This document shows, one piece after another, positions 8,559 through 17,128 of a stretch of DNA of 64,000 nucleotides (positions are counted from its first letter, which is position 1; each line of letters opens with the position of its first letter). The position numbers were made by a program, and so were the translations under genes. The stretch is from assembly GCA_015075365.1 (NCBI GenBank), contig JABTUN010000002.1:1364001-1428000 (forward strand). Reading direction: 5' to 3'. Under the pieces are notes generated by a model that saw only the letters and a program-made list of their open reading frames with translations, was not told the origin of the DNA and ran no database searches. Source of the stretch: Verrucomicrobiaceae bacterium. GTDB lineage: Bacteria > Verrucomicrobiota > Verrucomicrobiia > Verrucomicrobiales > Verrucomicrobiaceae.

Positions 8559-9041
8559 TCAGCAGTCGTAGGAGTCCTTTTCGACGGAAAAGGGCACATC
8601 GAGCAGCGAGGCGAGGCGGCGCGCCCTTTCAACCATGTCCTCGAGATCGCTCTTCCGATAGCCGCTGCTGGTCATGGCCAGCGTGCGGGCCTGCCTTTGC
8701 CCGCCGGCCTCCGTGCCGAGCACCAGGACGACCATGCCGCTGCTCTTGGCGGGGAGCACGGGATGCACGGAGAGATGACGGATCGTATCGCGCGGCACGC
8801 GCAGGACATGGGTGCGGCTTTGGATGATCACATCCCGCGCGTCCATGCCGATGACCAGCGCGGCGGTGCTGCCTCCGCGTTTCAGACGGAGCGCGAGCAC
8901 CTCGTCGAAGCCGGTGGTTTCGCCATAAATGTCCGCGTCGGTCGTCACATCGTGAAAGACCATGTCCTTATGGCTGTCGGATGTCGCATCCGGTGGGCCT
9001 GCGGCGCGCAAAATAAAGGAAATGAGCCTTGAGATACCCAT
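8559..9041 (-). CDS. Hypothetical cytoplasmic protein
   Basis: The 160-residue product has no signal peptide. It contains a beta-rich centre, VLALRLKRGGSTAALVIGMD and VIIQSRTHVLRVPRDTIRHL, resembling a PH-like or small-barrel fold, and a C-terminal helix (YRKSDLEDMVERARRLASL). No known family was recognised. It is divergent from sucC with a 140-nt gap that contains the sucC promoter. The 283 nt between this gene and the next minus-strand gene show no further gene. Confidence 0.55.
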   Translation of the reverse strand: MGISRLISFILRAAGPPDATSDSHKDMVFHDVTTDADIYGETTGFDEVLALRLKRGGSTAALVIGMDARDVIIQSRTHVLRVPRDTIRHLSVHPVLPAKSSGMVVLVLGTEAGGQRQARTLAMTSSGYRKSDLEDMVERARRLASLLDVPFSVEKDSYDC

Positions 9042-9121
9042 TAAGGTAAAAAACCAGGGATGAGGCGGCCGCGCAAGTTTTCATCCCCGCGCCGTGTCGT
9101 CAGGACAGGACGGAATGCGCC

Positions 9122-9149
9122 TTGACGCCTCGGGGGGCGCTCCTACTAT
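9122..9149 (+). promoter_or_regulatory. Predicted sigma-70-type promoter of sucC
   Basis: TTGACG at 9122-9127 and TACTAT at 9144-9149 are separated by 16 nt, and the sucC ATG follows at 9183. The same TTG/TACTAT pairing with the same spacing occurs before the ferredoxin gene at 29919-29946, which supports both. No Shine-Dalgarno is visible before the start. Confidence 0.6.
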
Positions 9150-9182
9150 CGCGGCTCCTTTCGCAGCCCCCTCCCCACCCGC

Positions 9183-10364
9183 ATGAACATCCACGAATAC
9201 CAGGCCAAGCAATTGTTTGAAAAATTCGGTGTCGCGACGCCCAAAGGCATCGTCGCCAGCACGGCGGAGGAGGCTGGAAAAGCCGCTCGCGAGATCGGCG
9301 GCCCAGGCCTTGTGGTGAAGGCACAGATCCACGCCGGCGGCCGTGGCAAGGGCACGTTCAAAAACGGCTTCAAGGGCGGCGTGCATGTCGTCGATACCCC
9401 GGAGCAGGCACAGGAGATCGCTGGCAAAATGCTCGGCCAGACGCTCGTGACGCACCAGACCGGCCCGGAGGGCAAGCTGGTGAGCAAGGTGCTCATCGCC
9501 AAATCAGTCGATATTTCGAAGGAATACTACTTTGCCATCCTGTTTGACCGCGGCAGCAGCGGGCACGCCATCATCGCCAGCACGGAGGGTGGCATGAACA
9601 TCGAGGAAGTGGCGGAAAAAACGCCGGAGAAGATCATCAAGGAATTCATCCATCCCACGCTGGGCCTGCAGGCCTACCAGTGCCGGAAAGTGGCCGCGGC
9701 CCTGGGCCTGCGCGGCGCGCTGGCCGGCCAGGCGGGCAAGCTCTTCACCGCCCTGTGGAATCTGTATCTGAAAAGCGACTGCTCGCTCGTGGAGATCAAC
9801 CCGCTGGCCATCACCACCGACAACCAGGTCGTGGCGCTCGACGCGAAGTTCAATTTCGATGACAATGCCCTCTACCGCCAGAAGGACGTGACCGAGATGC
9901 GCGACAAGACCGAGGAAGACCCGCGCGAGGTCGCCGCGAGCGAGTTCGGCCTGAACTACATCGGCCTTGATGGCAACATCGCCTGCCTCGTCAACGGCGC
10001 GGGCCTGGCGATGAGCACGATGGACATCATCAAGTTCCACGGCGGCGAACCGGCGAACTTCCTCGACGTGGGCGGTGGTGCCACGAAGGAGCAGGTCACC
10101 GCGGCCTTCAAGATCATCCTGGGTGATCCGAACGTGAAGGGCATCCTGGTGAACATCTTCGGCGGCATCATGGACTGCAACATCATCGCCACCGGCATCA
10201 TCGCCGCGGCACAGGAGACCAGCCTGAACATCCCGCTCGTCGTCCGCCTTGAGGGCAACAATGTCGAGGCCGGCAAGGCCACGCTGGCCGCCAGCGGCCT
10301 GAAAATCACCAGCGCTGATGATTTGACCGACGCCGCGAAGAAGATCGTGGCGGCGGTGGCCTGA
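9183..10364 (+). CDS. sucC: Succinyl-CoA ligase (ADP-forming) beta subunit
   Basis: SucC is the nucleotide-binding beta subunit of succinyl-CoA synthetase, which makes ATP (or GTP) from succinyl-CoA in the TCA cycle. The 393-residue product starts MNIHEYQAKQLFEKFGV, typical of the ATP-grasp domain, includes QIHAGGRGKGTF (nucleotide loop), EINPLAI and, in the C-terminal CoA-ligase domain, GLAMSTMDIIK, FLDVGGGA and VNIFGGIMDC. Length is normal. The alpha subunit gene sucD, usually directly downstream, is not here: the next gene encodes a histone-deacetylase-like enzyme. sucD must be elsewhere for the enzyme to work. Confidence 0.97.
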   Translation: MNIHEYQAKQLFEKFGVATPKGIVASTAEEAGKAAREIGGPGLVVKAQIHAGGRGKGTFKNGFKGGVHVVDTPEQAQEIAGKMLGQTLVTHQTGPEGKLVSKVLIAKSVDISKEYYFAILFDRGSSGHAIIASTEGGMNIEEVAEKTPEKIIKEFIHPTLGLQAYQCRKVAAALGLRGALAGQAGKLFTALWNLYLKSDCSLVEINPLAITTDNQVVALDAKFNFDDNALYRQKDVTEMRDKTEEDPREVAASEFGLNYIGLDGNIACLVNGAGLAMSTMDIIKFHGGEPANFLDVGGGATKEQVTAAFKIILGDPNVKGILVNIFGGIMDCNIIATGIIAAAQETSLNIPLVVRLEGNNVEAGKATLAASGLKITSADDLTDAAKKIVAAVA

Positions 10365-10430
10365 GTTGCGGGTTGGAAACCGCGCGGCGGCATGGCAGAC
10401 TCCCCGGAGCATCAAGCCTGCCCGCCTCGT

Positions 10431-11366
10431 ATGACCGCCCTCCTTCTTGACCCCGTTTATCAGCAGCACGACACTGGCCCCGGCCACCCGGAGAGCATCC
10501 AGCGACATGTCGCGATCACAAAATCACTGACAGAAGCCGGGATCACCAGCCAGACACATCGCATCATGCCACGCGCGGCGACGCAGGATGAGATCGCGCT
10601 CTGCCATGACCGGAAATACATCGCCACAGCCAGGGAAGATGTCGAAACCGGCCTCGACGACCTCAGCACCGGCGACACGGCCATCTGCGCGAAAAGCTAC
10701 GACGTGGCCGTGAACGCCGTCGGCGGCGTGTTGAACGCGGTGGACGCCGTTTTTGCCGGCAAGGCCCAAAACGCCTTCTGCGCCGTTCGACCGCCCGGGC
10801 ACCACGCTCGTCCTGCACAGGGCATGGGCTTCTGTTTGTTCAACAACATCGCCATCGCCGCAAGGCACGCGCAGAAGGCCCACGGCGCGCAAAAAGTCGC
10901 CATTGTCGATTGGGACGTGCATCACGGCAACGGCACGCAGGACATCTTTTATGAGGACGGCAGCGTGTTCTTCGCCAGCACGCACCAGAGCCCGCTGTAT
11001 CCTTTCACCGGCCATGCCGACGAAAAAGGCAGCGGCAAAGGAAAAAACTGCACGCTCAACCTCCCATTCCCCGCCCGCACCGGCATGAGCGACATCGGCG
11101 CGGCCTTCACCGGCCGCCTGCTGCCCGCGCTGGAAGCCTTCAAGCCCGATTTGCTGCTCATTTCCGCCGGTTTTGACTCCCGCATCGACGACCCGCTCGG
11201 CCAGTTCCGCCTCACCGACGACGATTTCGTGACGCTGACACGCCTCCTGCTCGATTTCGCCGCCTCCCACTGCCAGAACCGCCTCATCTCCGTCCTCGAA
11301 GGCGGCTACAACCTCCAGGGCCTCGCCAGCGCGGTGACGGCGCATGTTCAGACGTTGATGGGGTGA
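10431..11366 (+). CDS. Histone-deacetylase-family amidohydrolase
   Basis: The product (about 311 residues) belongs to the class II-like histone deacetylase/acetoin utilisation family of zinc amidohydrolases. It has DTGPGHPE near the N-terminus, RPPGHHARP (catalytic His pair), DWDVHHGNGTQD (zinc Asp and His), SAGFDSR (zinc Asp) and LEGGYN. Bacterial members remove acetyl groups from small amines or protein lysine; the substrate cannot be told from sequence. The ATG at 10431 puts the family N-terminus (LLLDPVYQQHDTGPGHPE) correctly; an in-frame ATG at 10392 would add 13 residues. It follows sucC by 66 nt and may be co-transcribed. Confidence 0.9.
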   Translation: MTALLLDPVYQQHDTGPGHPESIQRHVAITKSLTEAGITSQTHRIMPRAATQDEIALCHDRKYIATAREDVETGLDDLSTGDTAICAKSYDVAVNAVGGVLNAVDAVFAGKAQNAFCAVRPPGHHARPAQGMGFCLFNNIAIAARHAQKAHGAQKVAIVDWDVHHGNGTQDIFYEDGSVFFASTHQSPLYPFTGHADEKGSGKGKNCTLNLPFPARTGMSDIGAAFTGRLLPALEAFKPDLLLISAGFDSRIDDPLGQFRLTDDDFVTLTRLLLDFAASHCQNRLISVLEGGYNLQGLASAVTAHVQTLMG

Positions 11367-11370
11367 AAAC

Positions 11371-11504
11371 GTGGCCCGCTCAGTCCTCTGAGCGGAACGG
11401 GGGAATGAATACTTCCAAGAAGCGCCGTGCGGACTGCTGAGTCTGAAGTATTCCTCGGCCCCCTTTTGCCTGTCCCGCGCCGCTCACGGGAGTGAGCGGA
11501 CCAC
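11371..11504. repeat. Large imperfect inverted repeat between convergent genes
   Basis: The left end GTGGCCCGCTCAG is mirrored by TGAGCGGACCAC at 11493-11504. Each arm also contains its own hairpin (CCGCTCA/TGAGCGG on the left, CCGCTCAC/GTGAGCGG on the right), and an inner pair GAATACTTC (11407-11415) / GAAGTATTC (11445-11453) matches exactly. The whole forms one long nested palindrome. It has no coding capacity. The size and nested structure fit a dispersed REP/MITE-type element; it may also act as a bidirectional terminator between the two convergent genes. Confidence 0.75.
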
Positions 11505-11513
11505 TTTGATCCA

Positions 11514-12116
11514 TCAGGGAGCGGCGGCGCGCTTGCCGAAGAGTCCTTCGAGGTAGAGCCAGTAGTTCGGTTGCGTGCTCTGGATCGTCGCGCGGTCGAA
11601 TGGCGCGCGTTTGATCGGGCCGAAGAGGAAAATCGACGCGGTCACGGCGAAGAACTCCTTTTCATTCGTCAGGAAGTACTCGCTCTTTTTCATGCGGTAG
11701 CGTGTCAGGGCCAGTTCGTAGAACTTTTTCACCTGCGCGTTGTTCCCGCCGTCCGGCATCTTCTGGTCGTGGTAGGCATGCAGCAGTTCATGCAGCAGGA
11801 TTGGCTTCGTGGCCGCCAGTTCGACGCCCTTGAGCGCCACGCGGTTCATGCGGGCCGAGTACACGCCCGGCGTGCCGTCCGTGTCCGCGAGCATCCGCAC
11901 CGGCACGGTGCGAAAAAACGCCACGATCTCGTCCGCCAGGCCCACGGTCTCGACAATATCGATCTGCCGCTTCACAGCCGCGATCACGCTGTCGCGATTT
12001 GCCGTGCCCTCAATCGCGTCCGTGTTCACCGTGAAGCCGTGGTAGGCCAGTTCGGCACCTCGCATGCCACCGGGGGCCAGCGCGGCGGCCAGAACGAGAA
12101 AAAGCACATGCCTCAT
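11514..12116 (-). CDS. Exported HExxH metallopeptidase-like protein
   Basis: The 200-residue product starts with a signal peptide (MRHVLFLVLAAALAPGG). The mature protein contains LLHELLHAYHDQ, an HExxH zinc motif, and 40 residues later NEKEFFAVTASIF, where the Glu could be the third zinc ligand as in anthrax-lethal-factor-like and related small gluzincin proteins. This supports a periplasmic or secreted zinc metallopeptidase-like role; target unknown. The start was placed at the signal peptide. It is convergent with the HDAC-like gene and divergent from moxR. Confidence 0.7.
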   Translation of the reverse strand: MRHVLFLVLAAALAPGGMRGAELAYHGFTVNTDAIEGTANRDSVIAAVKRQIDIVETVGLADEIVAFFRTVPVRMLADTDGTPGVYSARMNRVALKGVELAATKPILLHELLHAYHDQKMPDGGNNAQVKKFYELALTRYRMKKSEYFLTNEKEFFAVTASIFLFGPIKRAPFDRATIQSTQPNYWLYLEGLFGKRAAAP

Positions 12117-12230
12117 GGGCCGAACATGATGGCGGAACCCGCCACGACAACGGCTTTTTTCGGCGAGGCTGAGCACTTTTTACCATGTGGGGCTTGTCAG
12201 AGCTCCGGTTTTCTGGTGGCATGCGCGCGC

Positions 12231-13235
<1,005 letters not shown>

Positions 13236-13252
13236 ACCAGCTCCACCCCGCC

Positions 13253-14155
13253 ATGCCCGCTTCGGACCGCAGCTTTCTGGAACCCGCCGTGCTAAGCCGT
13301 TTGATGGCGCTGCCGCTGAACGCGCGTCACGCCATGCTCGGCAGCGTCTCCGGCAAGCACCGCAGCCCGGTGCGTGGTTCCTCGCTCGAATTCGCGCAAT
13401 ACCGCAAGTACGTGCCCGGCGATGACACGCGCAGGCTCGACTGGCGCACCTGGGGCCGCAGCGACAGGTTTTACATCAAGGAGTTCGAGGCGGACACGAA
13501 CTTGCGGCTGTGCCTGCTCATCGACACGAGCGGCAGCATGAACTTCGGCCCGGCGGGCAGCACGCGCTTCGATTACGCGAAAAAGCTCGCCGGCACGCTG
13601 GGCTACATCGCAGCGCAGCAAGGAGACGCCGTCGGATTGTGGAGCCTGGCGGAAAAGCCGGTCGAAATCCCCGCCAAACGCGGCGCTAGCCATCTGGGCC
13701 TCGTTTTGGATCAAATGAGCATGATCCAGCCCGTGGGCGAAACCACGCTGCTCACCGCGCTGCATGACGCGGCGGAAAGAATCCGCCAGCGCGGCCTTGT
13801 GGTCATCTTTTCTGATCTTTTCGTGCCTCCGGCGGAGCTGAAGTCCGCCATCCAGCACCTGCGCTTTCGCAAGCACGATGTCGCCATCTTCCACCTGCTC
13901 GACCAGCAGGAGCTCGACTTCGATTTCGACCGCCCGGCACGATTCATCGACCTGGAGGGGGGCGAGGCATTGCTGGCCGACCCCAGCCTCATTGCGCGCA
14001 ACTACCGCGAGGCGGTGAGGCAGTACATGCACGAAATCGACGACCTGGTGCGCACGACCGCCGTCGATTACCACCGCGTGAGGCTGCACGAGAAGTACGA
14101 CGACGTGCTTGCACGGTTCCTGCTGGCGCGCGTGCAAAAGAGAGGCGGAAGATGA
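13253..14155 (+). CDS. DUF58 domain protein (vWA-like)
   Basis: The 300-residue product contains the DUF58 signature RGSSLEFAQYRKYVPGDDTR with LDWRTWGRSDRFYIKEFE, followed by a von Willebrand A-like domain with the MIDAS-type LLIDTSGSMNFG (DxSxS) and SDLFVPPAEL. DUF58 proteins work with MoxR ATPases in two- to five-gene operons (Bat/aerotolerance type). Here only MoxR and DUF58 are kept; transmembrane BatA/BatB-type genes are absent, because the convergent exosortase gene ends 6 nt downstream. The ATG at 13253 is 17 nt after the moxR stop. Confidence 0.92.
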   Translation: MPASDRSFLEPAVLSRLMALPLNARHAMLGSVSGKHRSPVRGSSLEFAQYRKYVPGDDTRRLDWRTWGRSDRFYIKEFEADTNLRLCLLIDTSGSMNFGPAGSTRFDYAKKLAGTLGYIAAQQGDAVGLWSLAEKPVEIPAKRGASHLGLVLDQMSMIQPVGETTLLTALHDAAERIRQRGLVVIFSDLFVPPAELKSAIQHLRFRKHDVAIFHLLDQQELDFDFDRPARFIDLEGGEALLADPSLIARNYREAVRQYMHEIDDLVRTTAVDYHRVRLHEKYDDVLARFLLARVQKRGGR

Positions 14156-14161
14156 CCGGCC

Positions 14162-15916
14162 TCACTCCGCGGCGATCTTTCCCGGATCGGTGATCAGGGG
14201 CATGACCTTGGCGGCAAACTCTCGGGCGTCCTCGATGGCGTTGAACTCGGCAAACATGGCGTCGGGGTTGGCCGGGTCGAGATCCGGTACCTGGATGAAG
14301 ACCGAGGCCATGGCCCAGCGGTGGTTGATGTTGCGAAAAATGGCGTCGAGGTAGGTGGTGGCGACGTGCTCGTAGTGGGTGGCGCAGGTGGTGTCGTCCG
14401 AGCCGATGTACCAATAGAGGTTCACTCCGCGCCGGCGCTTCCGCCTGCCGTCCTCCCCGTCGATGTAGTCCGCAAAGAGGCGCAGCGTCGTGGCCTCCAG
14501 GAAACGACCGCCCGGCAGGGGCACGCGCACGGGGGTGCTCTCGACGATGGTCCAGCCCTGCCCGGGCAGGCAGACCTCCGGACGATGCAGGCTGCGCTTC
14601 AAATGCCCGCTGAGCACGAGGGAGAGCAGCACCTGCCTGCCGCGCGTGTCGAGGTAGCCCGCGCGCGACAGCTTCACGCCCTCGTCGAGCAGTTTCTTCT
14701 CCAGCGCGGTGACCTCCATCATGCGGCCTTGATAATCCCCCACCTGCAGCGGCAGTTCGAGCGTGACGCCGGCACGCGCCACGAGATAACGCGTGTCCGT
14801 GGCGGCGCAGATGCCTGCGGTGACACCCGCGATCATCACCACGGCGATGATCTGCGCCAGGGTACGGCGCGGCAACGGGATAAGAAGACCGCGCGCCGCC
14901 GCGGTCAGCGCCTGCTGGTGGCGCTTGAGGTTTGCCCGCATCTCACGCCCCTCCAGCACCCAGCACAGGGCGAACATGCCCGCCAGCGCCACGCCGAAAA
15001 CGGCAAAGCCCGCGAAGGTGTGGTAGGCGGACATCTCCTGATGCTCCCCGATGCGCTTTCCCACGGCGAACTCCGAGCCGAACCACATGCTGCCAAAGGC
15101 GAGCAGCAGCATGCGCGCGATGTTTCCCGCCACAGCCAGCGGGATGGCGCACACAAAGAGGATCAGGCGGGAACGCGGGCTCCTGAGCGCAAGGTACCCC
15201 AGCAGCGCGGAGATCATCATGAGCGCAAAGAGCGAATTGATGCCACTGCACTTGGCGTCCACGTCGAGGCTGAAGGCCGTGCCGCGCTCGATGCCGCGCG
15301 CCGGGTCGGCGGCGGAGTACAACGCGGAGCCCTCGCTCTGCGCGGGCGTGCCGAGGACATTGAGGAGCCTGGCGGTGATCGAGGCGGTGCGCGGGCGCAG
15401 TGGAGAGGCCACGCTGTCCTCCAGCGGCTGCATGGGCCAGGTGAAGAACATGAACAGCCACATGAAGAACAGCGCGCGCATCCATCCCGTGCCCGCGATC
15501 AGCAGCACCATGCCCGCCAGCGCCAGTTGGATGGCGAGGAAGGCGGGATAGCCCGTGTCCGCCTTGTATCCCAGCCAGTAGAAAAACATGCCCGTGGCCA
15601 GCACCGGCGCGCCAGCCCAGGTTCCCTGCCATGGGATGGCGCGCAGCTCCGCGCGCCGCGCCCACACCAGCACGCCGGAGATCACCGGCACCACCAGGCA
15701 GAACTGCCAGTCCGCATACTTGTTCACCCACTTGAACCAGCCGGCCAGCACGCTCATCCGGTGGCCAAACTCCCAATGCTGGTAGGGCAGCAGCCCGAAC
15801 AACACCACGATGACCGCCAGCGCGGCGCAGGCGGCCGCCTTCCACAGCCAGTCCGGGCGGGCTTGCGGTTCGAAGGCGTCCGCGGACGGCGTGGGGCTTG
15901 TGGGGGCGTCTGGCAT
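14162..15916 (-). CDS. Exosortase fused to EpsI-like C-terminal domain
   Basis: The 584-residue membrane protein has about eight transmembrane helices in residues 25-330 and then one more helix and a soluble domain. The exosortase triad is visible: Cys223 in DAKCSGINSLF, Arg268 in AGNIARMLL and His299 in SAYHTFAGF. The C-terminal part has LPLQVGDYQGR, LVLSGHLKRSLHRPEVCLPG and Trp-rich VNLYWYIGSD, which match the EpsI/DUF3485 domain normally encoded as a separate protein or fusion. Exosortases process PEP-CTERM proteins at the inner membrane, linked to exopolysaccharide. Start chosen at ATG 15914-15916, before the first helix. It is divergent from the next gene and alone. Confidence 0.9.
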   Translation of the reverse strand: MPDAPTSPTPSADAFEPQARPDWLWKAAACAALAVIVVLFGLLPYQHWEFGHRMSVLAGWFKWVNKYADWQFCLVVPVISGVLVWARRAELRAIPWQGTWAGAPVLATGMFFYWLGYKADTGYPAFLAIQLALAGMVLLIAGTGWMRALFFMWLFMFFTWPMQPLEDSVASPLRPRTASITARLLNVLGTPAQSEGSALYSAADPARGIERGTAFSLDVDAKCSGINSLFALMMISALLGYLALRSPRSRLILFVCAIPLAVAGNIARMLLLAFGSMWFGSEFAVGKRIGEHQEMSAYHTFAGFAVFGVALAGMFALCWVLEGREMRANLKRHQQALTAAARGLLIPLPRRTLAQIIAVVMIAGVTAGICAATDTRYLVARAGVTLELPLQVGDYQGRMMEVTALEKKLLDEGVKLSRAGYLDTRGRQVLLSLVLSGHLKRSLHRPEVCLPGQGWTIVESTPVRVPLPGGRFLEATTLRLFADYIDGEDGRRKRRRGVNLYWYIGSDDTTCATHYEHVATTYLDAIFRNINHRWAMASVFIQVPDLDPANPDAMFAEFNAIEDAREFAAKVMPLITDPGKIAAE

Positions 15917-15996
15917 GGGACCGTGAAACAAATGCTGGCCTTGATTGCCACCCCTGGCAAGATTCATCGTTCCACCATTTCTTCGCATTGTCCGCC

Positions 15997-17100
15997 ATGT
16001 CCCAAAAATCCGACAAACCGATCCCGTCGTCGCCCAAGCCGGACGTAAATCCCGCCGGGAACAGCCCTGCGGAAGCGAAGTCCCCGACCCCGGACACGCC
16101 CGAGGTCACCCGCGATGACATGCCCAACTCGAAAAGCGTGACGCGCGACATCAAAGACGAGTCCGCCGCAGTGCATCCCTCCAACGCCAGCCATTCCCGG
16201 CATCGTTATCAACTCCTGGCCGTGGCCTTGATCTCCGGCCTCGGTTCCGCCGCCGCCGTGGGCTTGTGGACGAAATCGTGGGGCGAACAACGTCTCACCA
16301 CCCACTCCGGCACCGCACAAGCGCCCTCCGCGACCGCACCCGGCGACACCTCCAGCAGCGCGCGGCTGGCCAGGCTCGACGCCCAGGTGATCGCACTCCA
16401 GGAGCAACTCGACGCCTGGCGGCGGGACCAGTTGCTCGGGCACCAGGAGCTGCGTGAGTCCATCGAGCGCCTGTCCGCCGCCGGCACCGGTGCGACCCAG
16501 ACCCTCGTCCCCACCAGCCCCGGTGCCAGCACCGCCGCGCGGGAGGGCCTGGCGGACATGAGCATCCAGGTCACGCCCACCCAGCGGGAATTCATCCAGC
16601 TCAAAGAACGCAACCGCCTCACCGCCTACGCGGACGAGGTGATCGCCACCGGCCTGCGCAAGCCGCTGGAGACGCTGGTCGAATATATGCGGGACCCTTC
16701 CGCCGCCGACCTCCACGAGGCCGCCACGGCGGAGTACCTGCGCGCCGTGCGCGCCATCCAGACCCTCCAGCGTGAGGACCCCGGCTACCGCCTTCCCGTT
16801 GCGGAGCTTTTCAAGGACAGCGGCATGCGCAACGAGGCCGACCTGAAGCCCGACGCGCTTTTCAAGCTGCTCGACGATGTGAAACAACCCTGGGAGGTGC
16901 GTGTGCGCGCCGCCATCCTCCTCAAGGGCAGTGATGCAAAGGAAACCAACGCCCGGCTCATCAAGGTCATCAAGGAAGACCCATCCCTGGATGTGGCCAA
17001 GCACGCGCAAATCTGCCTCGAGCAGCGAGTCGGCCGCCGTTTTCGTATGTTCGACATTCCGGCCATCGAAGCTTGGTGGGCGGCCCAGGGAAACGGTTGA
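15997..17100 (+). CDS. Membrane-anchored coiled-coil protein with helical repeat tail
   Basis: The 367-residue product has a 70-residue disordered Ser/Pro/Lys/Glu-rich cytoplasmic N-terminus, one transmembrane helix (YQLLAVALISGLGSAAAVGLW, near 70-90), a coiled coil (SARLARLDAQVIALQEQLDA), and a C-terminal helical region that looks like HEAT-type repeats (WEVRVRAAILL and SLDVAKHAQICL). No family is recognised. It probably scaffolds something in the periplasm. It starts 80 nt from the divergent exosortase gene. The start is set at the ATG directly preceding the disordered region. Confidence 0.65.
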   Translation: MSQKSDKPIPSSPKPDVNPAGNSPAEAKSPTPDTPEVTRDDMPNSKSVTRDIKDESAAVHPSNASHSRHRYQLLAVALISGLGSAAAVGLWTKSWGEQRLTTHSGTAQAPSATAPGDTSSSARLARLDAQVIALQEQLDAWRRDQLLGHQELRESIERLSAAGTGATQTLVPTSPGASTAAREGLADMSIQVTPTQREFIQLKERNRLTAYADEVIATGLRKPLETLVEYMRDPSAADLHEAATAEYLRAVRAIQTLQREDPGYRLPVAELFKDSGMRNEADLKPDALFKLLDDVKQPWEVRVRAAILLKGSDAKETNARLIKVIKEDPSLDVAKHAQICLEQRVGRRFRMFDIPAIEAWWAAQGNG

Positions 17101-17128
17101 GCCCGGCGACCGCCCGGCTTTGGCCCGC

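Noticed and set aside
8293..8571. 92-residue plus-strand frame
   Set aside because: Lies in a gap between minus-strand genes with low-complexity composition and no start signal.
11571..12230. N-terminal extension of the MoxR frame
   Set aside because: It overlaps the opposite metallopeptidase-like gene and lacks MoxR homology before the ATG at 12231.
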